Positions 20,311 to 23,079 of a stretch of 23,079 nt of DNA are shown piece by piece. Below the pieces are notes generated by a model that ran no database searches, was not told where the DNA came from, and was given only the letters and a program-made list of their open reading frames with translations. How positions within the stretch are numbered: the stretch's first letter is position 1; each line of letters opens with the position of its first letter. The stretch is from NCBI GenBank assembly GCA_001687465.1, contig LVLI01000637.1, positions 1 through 23,079 on the forward strand. The letters run 5' to 3'. This DNA is from Halocafeteria seosinensis. Its lineage: Eukaryota > Sar > Bigyra > Bicosoecida. A program made the position numbers and the translations under genes.

Positions 20311-21219
20311 TGTCGAACACTTTGTCGTCTCAAGTTACTATATCCAGCACTCACTAGAGGAGCGTATAACACAGCTACAAAGATTTATGTTTCCTCTCTC
20401 TAACTCCTTCGTGGGCGATATACGTGTTCATATGCTATACTGGCCAATATAATATGTATACTGTACCCGGAGTCGCAGTATACAATAGCGGCTATTCCCT
20501 ATCCGTACACCGTACTCGTTCTTCCCCCGTACAAGCAGAGTTGTTCTTGCGTAATTGAAGAGAGAAACGCAGTAAAATGTATGTTCTTTCCTATAACCGA
20601 TTTAACGATCGTTGCATGGTATGGAAACGAGACAATGCCGTTGATTTCGCGCAGTTGAACCGTCCGCACCACAATTGAACGCACGCACATGCATTGAAGA
20701 TAAGAAGACGTGACCACAATTGTGGAGACAAACCTGGATCATCCCAATTAACGTCGCTGTTGATGTAGTTGCTGATAATGGTTTCGATAACCGTTTCAAC
20801 AGGGTAGCATCTAGCGTTTACCAGTGAGTGTGTGGCAGCGTTAATTGCACTGCCAGGGAGGGCCGAGCTCACTAGCAACAAGTCCTGCCTTTCGGCAGCA
20901 AAGAGGTGGTGTACGCACATACTGTGTATGTAATTCCCTAAGGGCAAAAGGGCCTTTTATCCACGTTTCTCTAATCCGCTAGCCCTTGATAAAACTCTAC
21001 TACTATCGTCTGCCAGCCAAGCTACATATTCAGCATGACGTCTTCAACCCAAAATCTAACGTTGTCGGACGACAATAGGGTGGTTTCAATGATTCGAATT
21101 GTTGTACAGCGCTAGTTGCGACGCATTTGTAGCGGGATTGTCTGGGCTCAAAAGGCTAGGCTACTCATTAAATTGGAAGAAGATCCTATTGGAAACTTGG
21201 TATACGGTGGCACCCTATT
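20311..21219. other. Intergenic region with one doubtful open frame
   Basis: About 900 bp. A minus-strand frame from an ATG at 20920 to 20591 (about 110 codons) has a protein-like stretch (VETVIETIISNYINSD) that could be an exon ending near a GTTTGT at about 20732, but I found no partner exon or family. A/T-rich palindromic strings such as GTATACTGTAC lie near 20456-20466. Otherwise nothing is supported. Confidence 0.3.
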
Positions 21220-22010
21220 TCACTTTCTCCCCACGTCTTGAATCATCAAACGCATGTCTCCCACTTTGAAGAGCAGTTTCTGGACGCACATTTTGACATC
21301 ATAATTCTTACATTTCCCGCACCATGCCAACTCTATCTGCATCCATCCATGTAAGGAAGGGATTGACGACTCAAACTGCTTAGTTTAACCACTGCTGGGC
21401 TTACTTCATGTGTAGAATCCCCATTGGTCTCATCGTGCTGAAAACTGCCCGAAGTTCCGACTCGAGTGAGTTCATACTTGATCTCATCCTGGATCCCAAG
21501 TGGTCGGAAAGGAATGCTTCTCCAGCCCTTGTCTCCGCTCAGATCAGTACTTACTTTGTGAACAACTGTAGGTCTGGCTCACCTTCATCCCCATTGAGCT
21601 TTTGTTTTCGTTCCTTTTGCAAACTAAACCGGACGACGCGATCCAGCGAGTGAACCAGCATGTCTTCAGCTCCATAAACTCTTTCCTTCGTGATAATCAC
21701 GGGATCCTTGCTTTCCTCGAGCGTGGCTCGCTTACGTTTGCCAGAACTTATCAGTTGCTTCGGTGACAAAATGACTTGACCAGTGCTGCTGGTATCGATA
21801 CCAACTGTTGTGTCATGCGTGAAATCCACCCTACGGGGCTCCGTCGTAACTGGTTCAACACCGCTTCGAAAATAAGCTTATCGACATCGGGAAACCGTAT
21901 TTCCAATTCGTATGTTTCTTTGTCCCTCTCCCTGCAGGTCCAGCGAATCATAGTTCGGGCAGAATTCCACGCTTTCCAAGTCACATACTCTCGAAACCAT
22001 TTCGGCAAGA
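21220..22010 (-). CDS. Unrecognised multi-exon gene with CxxC C-terminus
   Basis: The 3' half is well defined by splicing: an exon ending at 21555, exon 21405-21488 (28 codons, DEIKYELTRV...) and terminal exon 21220-21336 (38 codons plus TGA), separated by introns 21489-21554 (66 nt) and 21337-21404 (68 nt), both phase 0 with good GTAAG donors. The last exon encodes AWCGKCKNYDVKMC, with a CxxC pair that could bind metal, and ends DVGRK. The upstream exon carries a nuclear-signal-like SGKRKRATL. Further 5' the picture breaks down: a frame at about 21830-22010 encodes a Trp-rich segment (WFREYVTWKAW) that looks real but is in a different phase, and no intron of normal size joins the two. A frameshift, an unusual intron or an assembly error are all possible. 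The start codon is not located. Copy B of the dispersed repeat forms the first part of the last intron. Confidence 0.5.
21361..21411 (-). repeat. 50-bp dispersed repeat, copy B, inside an intron
   Basis: On the minus strand it runs from the last exon bases (ACATGAA) through the donor GTAAGC and the first two thirds of a 68-nt intron to GTCAATC. It matches copy A at 19675-19724 at about 43 of 50 positions. The exon sequences upstream of the two copies are unrelated, so this is not a simple gene duplication. Confidence 0.7.
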
Positions 22011-22514
22011 ACCCATCCGTTTCGCTCTATAGAGCTTCATAAATCCTGAAGACACTTACTTAGAGCCGGCCAAGTCATCCATCTATCCTTGGCTTGGAAA
22101 GGACCGCATACCCTTTATAACGGTGATGATGTGATGATGAGTGGCTGCCCTTCTCATTTGCCACATACATAACATAGGAAGATGTTTGGCCTTTCATAAA
22201 AAATTCTTTACAACACTTCGAGCCTATATACAGAGCATTGTTCCACAAAGAAGCCTATTAAGTACCAAAACACCCCCGGCAATTATCACAAATCGCGGTC
22301 CGGCAATTTTCACAACCTGAGATATCAAGTTCATTTAACCTTTCCTTCAATACAACTTCACTTTCACATGAAAGTTTCATCCTTAAAGTTCAAACTTCCC
22401 CCCAACTCTGAACTTCACAAACCCTACGGGCTTTACTCCACTCGCATTCCTTCATTTGTATAGTTAGACATCCCTTCCTTGGTGAATGCGGTATTTCCAT
22501 CCCATGCGCATGTC
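22011..22514. promoter_or_regulatory. Upstream region of the kinesin-9-like gene
   Basis: About 500 bp between the minus-strand gene and the kinesin-9-like start. The last 170 bp are rich in AACTTC/GAAGTT strings: AACTTCACTTTCAC near 22350, AAGTTCAAACTT at 22386-22397 and AACTTCACAAA at 22411-22421. A 16-bp sequence is repeated with a 24-bp period at 22276-22291 and 22300-22315. No coding frame is supported. Confidence 0.4.
22276..22315. repeat. Two 16-bp direct repeats, 24-bp period
   Basis: CCGGCAATTATCACAA and CCGGCAATTTTCACAA differ at one base and start 24 bp apart, about two helical turns. They lie 200-240 bp upstream of the kinesin-9-like start and could be paired protein-binding sites. 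Confidence 0.5.
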
Positions 22515-23079
22515 ATGGCGTCGAAATCTCTACCGCCGAAATATGGCCATACAGGGGGCAATGGGGTCCAACGTTCGTCAACCATTTCGGCCTTCGCCAG
22601 ATTGCGACCGCTGATTACAGGCGATACAGATGGTCCCCAGGCACAACCAGGGTATCAATCGACAGCCAAGAGGAAGCCGAAGGCGGACAGGAAAGAATCC
22701 GAAGAGGGATGTGTATCAGTAGATGATGCGAACAAGGTAAAATCCAGTGCTACTTCAACTTGGTGCATGTTTTTGAACATTTCATTGAGTACTCTGTTAG
22801 TGCAGACGTTGACCGTCATTGGGCCCGATTACCAAAGCAAACCTCTGACGTCGAGCAAAGCCCCGGACTCTGAAAGTGACGGAGAGGGGAATGGTGGCCC
22901 ACCAACGGAAACGGACGCTTCGCTGACATCTGACGGAAAACAATCATTTACGTTTGCTTTGAATGGTACCCTCCACGATTGTTCCCAGGAACATGTGTTC
23001 GACTCGATTGCCCGCGACATTTGCGACAGTGTCCTGGAAGGCTACAATGGTACGACGTGAAGCATCACTTGTCCAGGTT
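22515..23079 (+). CDS. Kinesin-9-like motor protein, 5' part (runs off the window)
   Basis: Exon 1 is 22515-22736 and exon 2 is 22806-23049, with a 69-nt intron between (22737-22805); a donor GTACGA follows at 23050 and the next exon lies beyond the window. The visible 155 residues begin at the ATG 22515, the first in-frame ATG that leaves a short leader. The first strand of the motor reads SAFARLRPL (the family's V/A-F-x-R-x-RP), followed by a disordered Asp/Ser/Glu-rich insert. Then come FTFALNGTLHDCSQEHVF and VLEGYNG, which closely follow the LDGVLHDASQ and GYNGT pattern of kinesin-9 (KIF9/KIF6, Chlamydomonas KLP1). The P-loop that should come next is outside the window. Kinesin-9 motors act in cilia and flagella, so a flagellated stage is inferred. 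Another kinesin subfamily is possible because most of the motor is missing. Confidence 0.75.

Noticed and set aside
1-23079. CRISPR arrays, bacterial operons, rRNA or tRNA genes
   Set aside because: No spaced short repeats, no ribosome-binding sites and no recognisable RNA gene found by eye; the spliced genes show this is eukaryotic nuclear DNA.

Overview
This is nuclear DNA from an intron-rich, probably flagellated eukaryotic microbe. Coding regions are split by short GT-AG introns. I resolve 24 introns in seven genes; 23 are 60-84 nt long, and the one exception (37 nt) is uncertain. All three standard stop codons end genes, so the code is the standard one. The right-edge gene looks like a kinesin-9, a family tied to cilia and flagella, which suggests a flagellated stage. 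A gene of the RHS/Crinkler-type NTPase-nuclease superfamily recalls oomycetes, chytrids and some other protists. I cannot name the lineage from this window.

Layout, left to right: (1) the 3' end of a gene with a SAP-like motif (3-452, +). (2) A seven-exon superfamily 1 Upf1-like helicase related to IGHMBP2/Sen1 (924-4343, +). (3) Convergent to it, with 62 bp between the stop codons, a class II histone deacetylase of about 1038 aa (4406-7586, -). (4) An eight-exon kinesin (8179-12064, -) with an N-terminal motor and a C-terminal chromodomain-like fold, the most unusual gene here. (5) A small start-less reading frame (12220-12573, +) and a 422-bp MITE-like inverted-repeat element (12665-13086). 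(6) An RHS/Crinkler-like P-loop NTPase with a predicted membrane N-terminus (13164-15516, -). (7) A six-exon PP1 regulatory subunit sds22/PPP1R7 (16065-17606, +). (8) A frame-disrupted AT-hook, repeat-containing reading frame (18436-19525, -). (9) A small two-helix membrane protein with a Tyr/Asp tail (19783-20310, -). (10) An unrecognised multi-exon gene (21220-22010, -) with an unresolved 5' part. (11) The 5' end of a kinesin-9-like gene (22515 to beyond the window, +).

The housekeeping genes share a theme of nucleus, chromatin and microtubules: helicase, deacetylase, chromodomain kinesin, PP1 regulator and a probable axonemal kinesin. They are separate transcription units with their own promoters, so this theme is not evidence of a pathway. 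The accessory-looking part is 12.6-15.5 kb and 18.4-21.4 kb, which hold the inverted-repeat element, the RHS/Crinkler-like gene, the frame-broken repeat gene and two copies of a 50-bp sequence that each carry a splice-donor-like site.

All exon boundaries were inferred by eye from splice consensus, reading phase and family motifs. Coordinates of multi-exon genes run from start codon to stop codon, with exons listed in each entry.
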